Source of the DNA: Flavobacteriaceae bacterium
GTDB taxonomy: Bacteria > Bacteroidota > Bacteroidia > Flavobacteriales > Flavobacteriaceae
DNA: 14,493 bases
NCBI GenBank assembly: GCA_013001365.1
Contig: JABDMQ010000156.1
Span: 1-14,493 of the forward strand
Direction of reading: 5' to 3'
The notes below the pieces were generated by a model. The model was not told the DNA's origin, did not search any database, and worked only from the letters and a program-made list of their open reading frames with translations. The position numbers were made by a program, and so were the translations under genes. Shown one piece after another: positions 7,139 through 14,324 of the stretch. The first letter of the stretch is position 1. The number at the start of each line of letters is the position of its first letter.

Positions 7139-8653
7139 ATGCCAATCCCTCTAGTAAATTCAATAGCTTCGTGGTTCTTGAAGAAACGATTTCATCAGAT
7201 AGAACTATTCCTGAAATATCCCAATGAAGTGCAGCATGAATTACTCATGACCCTTGTTGAAACAGCAAAGGATACAGAATTCGGGAAGAAATTTGATTTT
7301 GCATCCATAAAGAGTTATGAAACATTTTCAGAAAGGGTCCCTATCTTTTCATATGAAGACTATCAGGATACGATTGAGAGGTCCCGAAAAGGCGAACTTA
7401 ATATCTTCTGGCCCTCGCCAATCAAATGGTTCGCAAAATCTAGTGGTACTACCAATGCCAAAAGCAAATTCATTCCTGTAAGCACAGAATCGCTTGAAGA
7501 TTGTCATTACGCAGCCAGCAAGGATTTGTTATGTATGTACTTGAACAATAATGAGAATTCTCAATTGTTCACAGGCAAGAGCCTAAGACTTGGAGGAAGT
7601 AAGGAGCTTTACAAAGAAAATGGAACTGTTTTTGGAGATTTATCTGCCATACTAATTGATAATATGCCCTTTTGGGCTGAATTTAGCAGCACACCAAGCA
7701 ACAAGGTTTCCTTGATGAGCGATTGGGAATCCAAGATGCAAGCAATAGTCAATGAAACTATTTTAGAAAATGTCACAAGCCTAGCAGGAGTTCCGTCATG
7801 GATGCTTGTTCTATTGAACAATGTATTGGATACGACGGGCAAGACCAGTTTATTTGAAGTCTGGCCTAATCTTGAGGTTTACTTTCATGGCGGCGTAAGT
7901 TTTGTTCCTTACACAGAACAATACCAAAATATTCTGCCCCGAAAGAATTTTAAGTATTACGAGATCTATAATGCATCTGAGGGATTTTTTGCCATTCAGG
8001 ACCAGAATTATTCTTCAGAACTGCTTTTGATGCTTGACTACGGAATCTTCTATGAATTCATTCCGATGGACAGCTATGGCACCAAGCATCAAAAGGTAAT
8101 TCCGTTAGCAGAAGTAGAAAAAGACAAGAACTATGCGGTTATCATTACCACCAATGCAGGTCTATGGCGCTATAAAATTGGTGACACTGTTCGATTCACG
8201 TCAATAGACCCTTACAGGATAAAGGTTTCTGGAAGGACCAAACACCATATAAATGCTTTCGGTGAAGAGTTGATCATCGAAAATGCAGAAGATGCCCTGA
8301 AAAAGGTCTGTGCTAAAACGAAGGCAGAAATAGTGGATTTCACTGCAGCTCCTATTTTTATGCAAGGAAAAGAAAAAGGAGCGCATGAATGGCTGATAGA
8401 ATTCAAGACGCCTCCAAATGATCTGAACGACTTCAATGAGCTATTGGACAAGGCCCTGAAATCCATTAATTCAGATTATGAAGCTAAACGATATAATAAC
8501 ATGACGCTTAACAAACCGAAGATCAATCAGGCTAGGGAAAACCTTTTCTATGATTGGTTAAAGGTTCATAATAAGCTAGGAGGACAGCACAAAGTGCCCA
8601 GATTATCGAATACTAGGGATTATATTGATGAACTTCTGGGAATGAATCACTAA
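7139..8653 (+). CDS. Bacterial GH3-family acyl-adenylating enzyme
   Basis: This 504-residue protein belongs to the GH3 family, first known as plant auxin/jasmonate acyl-acid amido synthetases, within the adenylate-forming (ANL) superfamily. Motifs in order: ATP-binding SSGTTNAKSKFIP at residues 101-113; YYEIYNASEGFFAIQ at 273-287, the acyl/AMP-contacting Y-x-A-S-E motif; GLWRYKIGDTVRF at 341-353, the Y-x-x-G-D nucleotide motif; and a C-terminal swivelling domain (about 370-504) with HHINAFGEELI and GGQHKVPRLS, where K485 is a candidate for the domain-alternation lysine. All motifs look intact, so the enzyme should be active in joining a carboxylate to an amine or other acceptor through an acyl-AMP. 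Its substrates in bacteria are not known and no pathway genes adjoin it. No terminator follows clearly. The family's sporadic spread in Bacteroidota is of interest. Confidence 0.9.
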   Translation: MPIPLVNSIASWFLKKRFHQIELFLKYPNEVQHELLMTLVETAKDTEFGKKFDFASIKSYETFSERVPIFSYEDYQDTIERSRKGELNIFWPSPIKWFAKSSGTTNAKSKFIPVSTESLEDCHYAASKDLLCMYLNNNENSQLFTGKSLRLGGSKELYKENGTVFGDLSAILIDNMPFWAEFSSTPSNKVSLMSDWESKMQAIVNETILENVTSLAGVPSWMLVLLNNVLDTTGKTSLFEVWPNLEVYFHGGVSFVPYTEQYQNILPRKNFKYYEIYNASEGFFAIQDQNYSSELLLMLDYGIFYEFIPMDSYGTKHQKVIPLAEVEKDKNYAVIITTNAGLWRYKIGDTVRFTSIDPYRIKVSGRTKHHINAFGEELIIENAEDALKKVCAKTKAEIVDFTAAPIFMQGKEKGAHEWLIEFKTPPNDLNDFNELLDKALKSINSDYEAKRYNNMTLNKPKINQARENLFYDWLKVHNKLGGQHKVPRLSNTRDYIDELLGMNH

Positions 8654-9008
8654 TTCATCAAAATCCACCATGTTTTTCATCGATCAAGAAATGTAGTATT
8701 TTTCATTCTTTGTGGTTAAAACGTCATATCCGCCGATAAATGCGAGAAAAAGTAGAAATTGAATTTTTTTGACTTTTAATTATTCTTAGTATTTATAGAT
8801 TTTTATAGAATTATTAATAATTTAACTAGATTTTTTTATATAATATTCATTAAAATGTATTATATGTTGAGTTTTCGACAAATGACATGATGCGTATTTG
8901 CCTTTTAACGAATATAGAATCTAATTCATCTAAAAGTGTTTTAAATACTGTGCTAGATACAAGAAGAAGCATACATTTACAGCAGTTACTAATAAAACGC
9001 CCAATATT
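8654..9008. other. AT-rich intergenic leader upstream of the PorE-like gene
   Basis: These 355 bp hold no gene I can support. From 8761 to 8880 only 17 of 120 bases are G or C (14 percent), clearly below the surrounding genes. TAGATTTTT occurs twice (8796-8804 and 8827-8835), each a partial match to a -7 box. I see no exact TAnnTTTG on the plus strand, no GH3 terminator with a U-tract, and no tRNA or IS end. A 41-codon frame (8887-9012) runs from a double ATG into the start of the next gene; it resembles no family I recognise and may be chance. The most likely content is the promoter and regulatory region of the gene at 9009. Confidence 0.6.
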
Positions 9009-10613
9009 ATGAACGCTTCAAGAAAACTACTCATCACTCTTATTTTAACGAGTTCGCTTGCATTTTCTCAAGCACCTTTTGAGATGTCATTTGGTTCAAC
9101 AAATCCATCGAACGGTGTTTTGCTTGACGAAGAGATCAACGAAATCAATGGGTCTGATTATTCAATCTTGACAACGGCCATTAACACCAAGTATTCTGAA
9201 ATAGGTTCAGGTATGTTCAAAGGGAAACTGATTATGGTCTCTTCCAAGAAAATTGGTGCTTTAGGAAATGGTGTCGATCCAAATACAGGACAACCATTTA
9301 CAGACCTGTTTTGCATAGACATTAAAAAAGACGGTCAGCTTAAAAGGCCATTATTATTTTCAAGAATCCTGAATACTAAGGGAAATGAAGGGCAAGTAGC
9401 ATTTTCTGAAGACGAGAAGACCATTTATTTTACGAGAAGCACAAGAGAGAATTCCAAGAATTATCAGTTATATAAAGCGGACCTTATGGAAAACTCCAAT
9501 GGTAACTGGATAAATATTCAACATTTAGATGTTAGCAGTGATTATCATTCAGTAGAGAATCCATTCATTAGAGATGGTCATTTGTTTTTTGCTTCCGACC
9601 GATTAGGTGGTTTTGGAGGATTTGACCTTTATTCTGCCAAGATCAAGGAAGATGGATCATTGGAGGAAGCAGTTAATCTAGGTGAAAACGTAAATAGTAC
9701 TAAAGACGAAAAGTATCCTTTCCTTACTAAAGAAGGTAAGTATCTGTATTTTTCTTCAACAGGTCATAAGACTGTTGGTGGATTTGACGTTTTTGCAAGT
9801 AGGGTGATCAATGGTGAGTACAGAAGCCCAAAGAATTTAGGTACAGAATTCAATTCCAAAAATAATGAAATAGCCTTCTTCCTAACTAAGGACAATCAAG
9901 GTTATGTATCGTCCAACAAGAATAGTGGAGAAGGGAATTATGACATCTATAGATTCTATAAAGAAGATATCAAACAATTATTGAAAGGTGTTGTTGTAGA
10001 TGCTGAAACTCAAATTCCGTTACCTAATTCTGAAGTTGTCCTAGTTGATGAAGAAGGACGCGAGATCGGTCGTCAGGTTACTAATGAAAATGCAGAGTAC
10101 GATTTCCCTGTAGTGCCTTTCGATATATATAAGATCACGGTCTTGAAAGATGGTTTTGTTGAAAGCACTATAGAGTTTGAAGCTGATAAAGGTAGCCGAT
10201 TCACATATACAAAGAATCTTGAATTGAATCCTGAAATTGCATCGATCAAGGAAGTTGATGACAAACTGATGATCGTAGTTGAGAACATATATTTCGATTT
10301 CGATAAATCGACCATCAAGGATGAATCTACTATTTCATTGAACAAAGTGGTGGACATCTTGAATGGAAACCCAGAGATGAAAATTGAGATCAATGCACAT
10401 ACAGATAGCAAAGGAAAGAACAGCTATAATCTGGAATTATCTGAAAACCGTGCTGCTTCAGCAATGAAATACTTGATCAGTAAAGGCATTGATGCCAATA
10501 GATTAGTATCTAAAGGCTATGGTGAAACACAACCATTGGTTGATTGCAAGAACGATTGTACAGATGCTGAAGACCAAATTAATCGTAGGATTGAATTTGT
10601 GATCATAAAATAA
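9009..10613 (+). CDS. PorE-like envelope protein: beta-propeller, CRD-like domain and OmpA domain
   Basis: This 534-residue protein has a signal peptide (residues 1-20, ending SLAFS before Gln21), PD40/WD40-like beta-propeller repeats (about 130-320; FASDRLGGFGGFDLYSAK, LYFSSTGHKTVGGFDVFAS, GYVSSNKNSGEGNYDIYRF), a carboxypeptidase-regulatory-like Ig domain (about 326-405; KGVVVDAETQIPLPNSEVVL, YDFPVVPFDIYKITV) and a C-terminal OmpA domain (about 425-534; IYFDFDKSTIKDES, INAHTDSKGKNSYNLELSEN, NRRIEFVI). The same domain set occurs in PorE of the type IX secretion/gliding machinery and in related flavobacterial proteins. Here I see no TPR repeats before the propeller and no PorP/SprF gene upstream, so a T9SS role is only possible. 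The OmpA domain contains an added C-x-x-x-C loop (LVDCKNDCTDAED) near residues 515-525. It should be periplasmic, anchored to peptidoglycan. It is followed 43 bp later by a small lipoprotein gene. Confidence 0.88.
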   Translation: MNASRKLLITLILTSSLAFSQAPFEMSFGSTNPSNGVLLDEEINEINGSDYSILTTAINTKYSEIGSGMFKGKLIMVSSKKIGALGNGVDPNTGQPFTDLFCIDIKKDGQLKRPLLFSRILNTKGNEGQVAFSEDEKTIYFTRSTRENSKNYQLYKADLMENSNGNWINIQHLDVSSDYHSVENPFIRDGHLFFASDRLGGFGGFDLYSAKIKEDGSLEEAVNLGENVNSTKDEKYPFLTKEGKYLYFSSTGHKTVGGFDVFASRVINGEYRSPKNLGTEFNSKNNEIAFFLTKDNQGYVSSNKNSGEGNYDIYRFYKEDIKQLLKGVVVDAETQIPLPNSEVVLVDEEGREIGRQVTNENAEYDFPVVPFDIYKITVLKDGFVESTIEFEADKGSRFTYTKNLELNPEIASIKEVDDKLMIVVENIYFDFDKSTIKDESTISLNKVVDILNGNPEMKIEINAHTDSKGKNSYNLELSENRAASAMKYLISKGIDANRLVSKGYGETQPLVDCKNDCTDAEDQINRRIEFVIIK

Positions 10614-10656
10614 TACCTCCCTCTAAATCAAATATTAACCATTGATCCGTTTTACC

Positions 10657-10803
10657 ATGAAAAAGCCACTTGCTATTATGGCTGTAGTATTACTTTTTAC
10701 ACTTAGTTCCTGCGGAAGCACTTGGAGCTGTAAAAAAAGATATTGCAATACTAATAAAGAACAAACTAAGACGATAACTATCAAGAAAGATAAGATCGCA
10801 TAA
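10657..10803 (+). CDS. Small lipoprotein (48 residues), unknown function
   Basis: This short frame begins 43 bp after the PorE-like gene and ends before a strong terminator, so the two are probably co-transcribed. It reads MKKPLAIMAVVLLFTLSSC, a textbook lipoprotein signal: two lysines, a hydrophobic stretch and a lipobox L16-S17-S18-C19. The mature part is only about 30 residues, beginning CGSTWSCKKRYCN and ending in a charged tail (KKDKIA). It has three cysteines (C19, C25, C30); the first should be lipidated. No acidic residues follow the Cys, so it lacks the usual Bacteroidota surface-export signal and is more likely to face the periplasm. I do not recognise a named family. The clear lipobox, the fitting length between gene and terminator and the intact frame support it as real. 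Confidence 0.8.
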   Translation: MKKPLAIMAVVLLFTLSSCGSTWSCKKRYCNTNKEQTKTITIKKDKIA

Positions 10804-10827
10804 CGCTAGGCATACCGACCCTAACTA

Positions 10828-10856
10828 AAAAACCACTCAGTTAAAGAGTGGTTTTT
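10828..10856. terminator. Bidirectional intrinsic terminator between the lipoprotein gene and clpX
   Basis: A perfect 11 bp stem (AAAAACCACTC with GAGTGGTTTTT) encloses a 7-nt loop and has T-rich tails on both strands (TTTTTATTTTTG on the plus strand; an A-run at 10827-10832 on the other). It lies 25 bp after the lipoprotein stop and 27 bp from the clpX stop, so it serves both convergent transcripts. Confidence 0.88.
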
Positions 10857-10882
10857 ATTTTTGTATTCTATTTCAATAAAAC

Positions 10883-12115
10883 TTATGAAACAGCCTTCAG
10901 TTTCTTGAGTGTTGTCTTGCTCAGTTTCTCCTCAGCATAAGCCTTGGATACCTTTAATTCTTTTTCCTTTGTTCCTGGGAGATGGAACATCGCATCGGTC
11001 AAAACTTCTTCACACAAAGAACGTAAGCCACGAGCACCAAGTTTGTACTCTATTGCCTTTTCAACCACATACTCTAGAGCTCCTTCTGTAAAGCTTAGCT
11101 TTATGTCATCCATTTCGAACAACTTCTTGTATTGTTTTACTATGGCATTCTTTGGCTCCGTCAAGATGGCCCTAAGCGTATTTGCATCTAAAGGATCCAT
11201 ATAAGTAAGCACTGGCAATCTTCCTATGATCTCAGGAATCAATCCAAAATCCTTTAAATCCTTCGGAATGATGTACTGCAGCAAATTATCTTGGTCTACA
11301 GTATCTTCTGCTTTTGAAGCACTGTAACCTACTTGTTGCATGTTCAAACGTTTTGAGATATGGCGATTTATTCCGTCAAAAGCACCTCCTGCAATGAACA
11401 AGATATTCTCTGTATTGACTTCTATGAATTTCTGGTCGGGATGTTTTCGTCCTCCTTTTGGCGGTACGTTTACAACAGTTCCTTCCAATAATTTAAGCAA
11501 TGCCTGCTGAACACCTTCACCGGAAACATCACGTGTAATGGACGGATTGTCACTCTTTCTAGCGATCTTATCTATTTCATCAATGAAGACAATGCCTTTT
11601 TCAGCCTTTTCAAGATTATAATCTGCCGCCTGAAGTAAACGGGTCAAGATACTTTCTACATCCTCACCAACATACCCTGCTTCTGTCAAGACCGTAGCAT
11701 CTACAATGGCAAGAGGCACATTGAGCATCCTCGCAATAGTCTTCGCCATCAAGGTCTTTCCAGTTCCTGTTTGGCCAACCATCATGATATTGCTCTTCTG
11801 TATCTCTATGCTATCCTCTGAAGGGGACTGCAACAATCTTTTATAATGATTGTAAACAGCAACCGACATTACACGCTTGGTATGTTCTTGACCTATTATG
11901 TATTCATCCAGGAATTCCTTGATCTGAGTCGGTTTACGCAACATCAATTCGGCAGAAATATCATTGCCTTCCAATTGCTTGGACTCTTCCAATACAATGC
12001 CATGTGCCTGTTCGATACAACGGTCACAAATATGGGCATCGAGGCCTGCAATCAATAAATTGGTCTCAGGTTTCTTTCTGCCACAAAACGAGCATTCCAG
12101 TTCTTCTTTTGCCAT
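10883..12115 (-). CDS. clpX: ATP-dependent Clp protease ATP-binding subunit ClpX
   Basis: ClpX is the AAA+ unfoldase that feeds tagged proteins into ClpP. The 410-residue sequence has the N-terminal zinc-binding domain (C8, C11, C30, C33), Walker A GQTGTGKT at residues 114-121, pore-1 loop GYVGEDVE at 147-154, Walker B VFIDEID near 176-182, the RDVSGEGVQQALLKLLEGT block (195-213), RKHP pore-2 loop near 223-226, arginine-finger segment IPEIIGRLP (293-301) and sensor-2 GARGLR (360-365). The ClpP-docking loop that carries I-G-F in E. coli reads V-G-Y (262-264). It follows clpP by 19 bp in the same direction, so the two are an operon. The length is normal. It ends at a bidirectional terminator. 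Confidence 0.98.
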   Translation of the reverse strand: MAKEELECSFCGRKKPETNLLIAGLDAHICDRCIEQAHGIVLEESKQLEGNDISAELMLRKPTQIKEFLDEYIIGQEHTKRVMSVAVYNHYKRLLQSPSEDSIEIQKSNIMMVGQTGTGKTLMAKTIARMLNVPLAIVDATVLTEAGYVGEDVESILTRLLQAADYNLEKAEKGIVFIDEIDKIARKSDNPSITRDVSGEGVQQALLKLLEGTVVNVPPKGGRKHPDQKFIEVNTENILFIAGGAFDGINRHISKRLNMQQVGYSASKAEDTVDQDNLLQYIIPKDLKDFGLIPEIIGRLPVLTYMDPLDANTLRAILTEPKNAIVKQYKKLFEMDDIKLSFTEGALEYVVEKAIEYKLGARGLRSLCEEVLTDAMFHLPGTKEKELKVSKAYAEEKLSKTTLKKLKAVS

Positions 12116-12134
12116 TAATTCTTATTTATATTTA

Positions 12135-12818
12135 CTAGCTGCGCACCAAGATCTCATCGATCATGCCATATTCCTTGGCCTTGTCAGCTTTCATCCAATA
12201 ATCACGATCGCCATCTGAATATACTTTGTCGTAATCCTGACCAGAATGCTTACTGATGATCTTGTAAAGTTCTTCTTTGAGAATCAAGATCTCACGTGCA
12301 GTGATCTCTATATCACTGGCCTGTCCTTGTGCACCTCCCAATGGTTGATGAATCATCACTCTTGAGTGGGTCAAGCCACTTCGCTTTCCACTTTCACCTG
12401 CACATAGCAATACGGCTCCCATGGATGCTGCCATTCCTGTACAGATGGTCGCAACGTCTGGTTTAATGAATTGCATGGTGTCATAAATTCCCAGTCCGGC
12501 GTAAACGCTTCCGCCTGGAGAATTGATATATATCTGGATATCCTTGGAAGCATCTGTGCTTTCCAAGAACAATAATTGTGCTTGAATGATATTGGCCACC
12601 TGATCATTAATGCCAGTTCCCAAGAAAATGATGCGATCCATCATCAATCGTGAAAACACATCGAAGATCGCGATGTTCATCTGGCGTTCCTCAATGATAT
12701 TCGGGGTTAGATTGGTCGGATACATACTACTAATGATCTTGTTATAGTATGTGCTGCTTATGCCTTGGTCCTTTATGGCGAATTTCTCGAATTCCTTACC
12801 GTAATCCATTGGTTTCAT
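12135..12818 (-). CDS. clpP: ATP-dependent Clp protease proteolytic subunit ClpP
   Basis: ClpP is the serine peptidase chamber that pairs with ClpX. The 227-residue sequence has the catalytic triad with canonical spacing: S132 in GMAASMGAVLLCAG, H157 in RVMIHQPLGG and D206 in SDGDRDYWMKA, and the substrate-binding INSPGGSVYAG loop at residues 98-108. The N-terminus before about residue 45 (KPMDYGKEFEKFAI) resembles the extended propeptide of Bacteroidota ClpP. A second Met at position 4 is an alternative start. It sits between tig (101 bp upstream) and clpX (19 bp downstream). A strong terminator-like hairpin lies in the gap to tig. Confidence 0.98.
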   Translation of the reverse strand: MKPMDYGKEFEKFAIKDQGISSTYYNKIISSMYPTNLTPNIIEERQMNIAIFDVFSRLMMDRIIFLGTGINDQVANIIQAQLLFLESTDASKDIQIYINSPGGSVYAGLGIYDTMQFIKPDVATICTGMAASMGAVLLCAGESGKRSGLTHSRVMIHQPLGGAQGQASDIEITAREILILKEELYKIISKHSGQDYDKVYSDGDRDYWMKADKAKEYGMIDEILVRS

Positions 12819-12833
12819 TTAGTATTTTGGGTT

Positions 12834-12867
12834 AAAAAAAGCGTTAGATACCTTAAGTATTTAACGC
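12834..12867 (-). terminator. Terminator-like hairpin between tig and clpP
   Basis: On the minus strand a 27-nt inverted repeat (GCGTTAAATAC...GTATCTAACGC, 12841-12867) forms six pairs from the base, one A-C mismatch, then four more pairs and a small loop, followed directly by seven T (12834-12840). This is the form of an intrinsic terminator after tig. It ends only 15 nt before the clpP ATG, leaving no room for a promoter in between, so clpP mRNA from any upstream start must pass it, which suggests partial termination or attenuation. Confidence 0.75.
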
Positions 12868-12919
12868 CTAAATATAAACATTTATTCTTACTCCTGTTAG
12901 CCTAAGACCCTTTATTAGA

Positions 12920-14242
12920 TTAACCGTAAACTTCTTTTACGAACTTCTCATAAGTGACTTCCTTGGTTTTCAAGTTGGCCTTTTCCTTGTAAAGTGCCAA
13001 TAATTTCTGGCTAATAAGCTGTTCGGAAAGCCTTTTGACCTCTTCTTGGTTAGAAAGTACCCTAGCTGCAATGTTATCCAATTCTTCATCCGATGGGTTC
13101 ATCTGGCCGAATTGCGCCATCTGCGTCTTGATCATTTCCCTGCTATGCGCTTTAAGGTCTTCAAAATCGACCTTGATATCATGGTCTTGCATAAGCTTAC
13201 CTTCTATTAACTGGTAGCGCATGCTTTTTTCAGACTTCTCGTATTCTTCTTTCGCTTGGTCAGCATCCATTTGCTCTTCGCCTGCTGTTTGAATCCAGCG
13301 TTGCAAGAATTCTGCAGGAAGATCGAATTTAGTTTTCTCTATCAAATTTTCGGTAACATCGTTCAAAAGCTTTTGGTCAGACTGTTGGATGAATTGCTTC
13401 TCAGCATCTTCCTTGATCTTGTTCTTCAGTTCCGTAACCGTGGTCACCACACCTTTGCCAAAAAGCTTGTCGAAGAGTTCTTGGTCTAGGTCTGCTGGTT
13501 GCCTTTCATTTACCTCAGTGATCTCGAATGTTACGGTTATGTCCAATCCATGTGCTTTGTCATGGTCTACCTTTAGGTCGTGCATAAGATCGTGGTCATC
13601 TTCGTAAAGCCCTTTGGTCTTGAGTACCAGTACATCACCAACTTTAGCACCAATGAATTTCTTGGCATTGGCCTTTCCCTTGAACTTAGTTATGTCCAAA
13701 GTGGTTGTATTATCAATGTTTTCTGCTTCATTCTTGAAGACTCCAGTTATTTCATCACCTTCGGCGACTACAGATTTCGACACCAATTTGCCGTATTGCT
13801 TTTGTATGGAATCGACTTGCTTGTCGATCATCTTCTTGTCTGCAGTGATCACATAATGCGTGATGGCTTTCTTGCTTTTAAGGTTGACATCAAACTCTGG
13901 AGCCAACCCTAATTCAAACTCGAATGTAAAGGCATCGGCATCCCAATCCAGATTGTCTTGTGCTTTTGGCAATGGGTTGCCAAGCACGTCCAATTTCTCC
14001 TCAGTGAGGTATTTGTTAAGGGCATCCTGCAACAATTTGTTCACCTCATCTACCAATACGGCCTTACCATATTGCTTCTTGACCAAACCCATAGGTACGT
14101 GCCCTTTGCGGAAACCCGGAATATTGGCAGTCTTTCTGTAATCGGACAAGATCTTCTCGACCTTTTCGCTATAGTCTTTCTTCTCGATATCGACCTTAAC
14201 CACCGCGTTAAGTTTGTCGATGTTCTCTCTTGTAATGTTCAT
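12920..14242 (-). CDS. tig: Trigger factor (ribosome-associated chaperone)
   Basis: Trigger factor binds near the ribosomal exit tunnel and shelters nascent chains. The 440-residue protein has the N-terminal ribosome-binding domain with the signature GFRKGHVP at residues 43-50, an FKBP-like peptidyl-prolyl isomerase region (about 150-245; GDEITGVFKNE, FIGAKVGDVLVL, VTFEITEVNERQ) and a long Lys/Glu-rich helical C-terminal arm (about 245-440). The PPIase domain matches the FKBP fold poorly, as usual in Bacteroidota, so isomerase activity is uncertain. It begins the tig-clpP-clpX block from its own promoter at 14269-14300. Several long antisense frames overlap it but have no support. Confidence 0.95.
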   Translation of the reverse strand: MNITRENIDKLNAVVKVDIEKKDYSEKVEKILSDYRKTANIPGFRKGHVPMGLVKKQYGKAVLVDEVNKLLQDALNKYLTEEKLDVLGNPLPKAQDNLDWDADAFTFEFELGLAPEFDVNLKSKKAITHYVITADKKMIDKQVDSIQKQYGKLVSKSVVAEGDEITGVFKNEAENIDNTTTLDITKFKGKANAKKFIGAKVGDVLVLKTKGLYEDDHDLMHDLKVDHDKAHGLDITVTFEITEVNERQPADLDQELFDKLFGKGVVTTVTELKNKIKEDAEKQFIQQSDQKLLNDVTENLIEKTKFDLPAEFLQRWIQTAGEEQMDADQAKEEYEKSEKSMRYQLIEGKLMQDHDIKVDFEDLKAHSREMIKTQMAQFGQMNPSDEELDNIAARVLSNQEEVKRLSEQLISQKLLALYKEKANLKTKEVTYEKFVKEVYG

Positions 14243-14268
14243 TGAAATACTAACTAAAAATTGGAGTG

Positions 14269-14300
14269 CAAAAGTACGCTATTTTTTGGGAGTGCGCAAA
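14269..14300 (-). promoter_or_regulatory. Bacteroidota-type promoter of tig
   Basis: On the minus strand TACTTTTG (14269-14276) is an exact -7 box (TAnnTTTG) and TTTG (14297-14300) lies 20 nt upstream as the -33 element. Transcription would begin near 14262, about 20 nt before the ATG at 14242. This is the best promoter match in the window. A 13-nt inverted repeat (14299-14311, AAGTTT-T-AAACTT) overlaps the edge of the -33 element. Confidence 0.8.
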
Positions 14301-14324
14301 GTTTTAAACTTCATGCCTGAACCT

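Noticed and set aside
8645..8662. ATGAAT/ATTCAT inverted repeat at the GH3 stop as a terminator
   Set aside because: Only 6 A/T-rich pairs with no U-tract after it.
8761..8880. AT-rich segment as a replication origin or a recent insertion
   Set aside because: No DnaA-box-like cluster, no dnaA or parAB genes, no target-site duplication or IS ends are visible, so an AT-rich promoter region is the simpler reading.
13035..14245. Several plus-strand frames of 60-110 codons lying antisense to tig
   Set aside because: They are fully inside the well-supported tig gene, carry no recognisable domain, and arise from its codon pattern.
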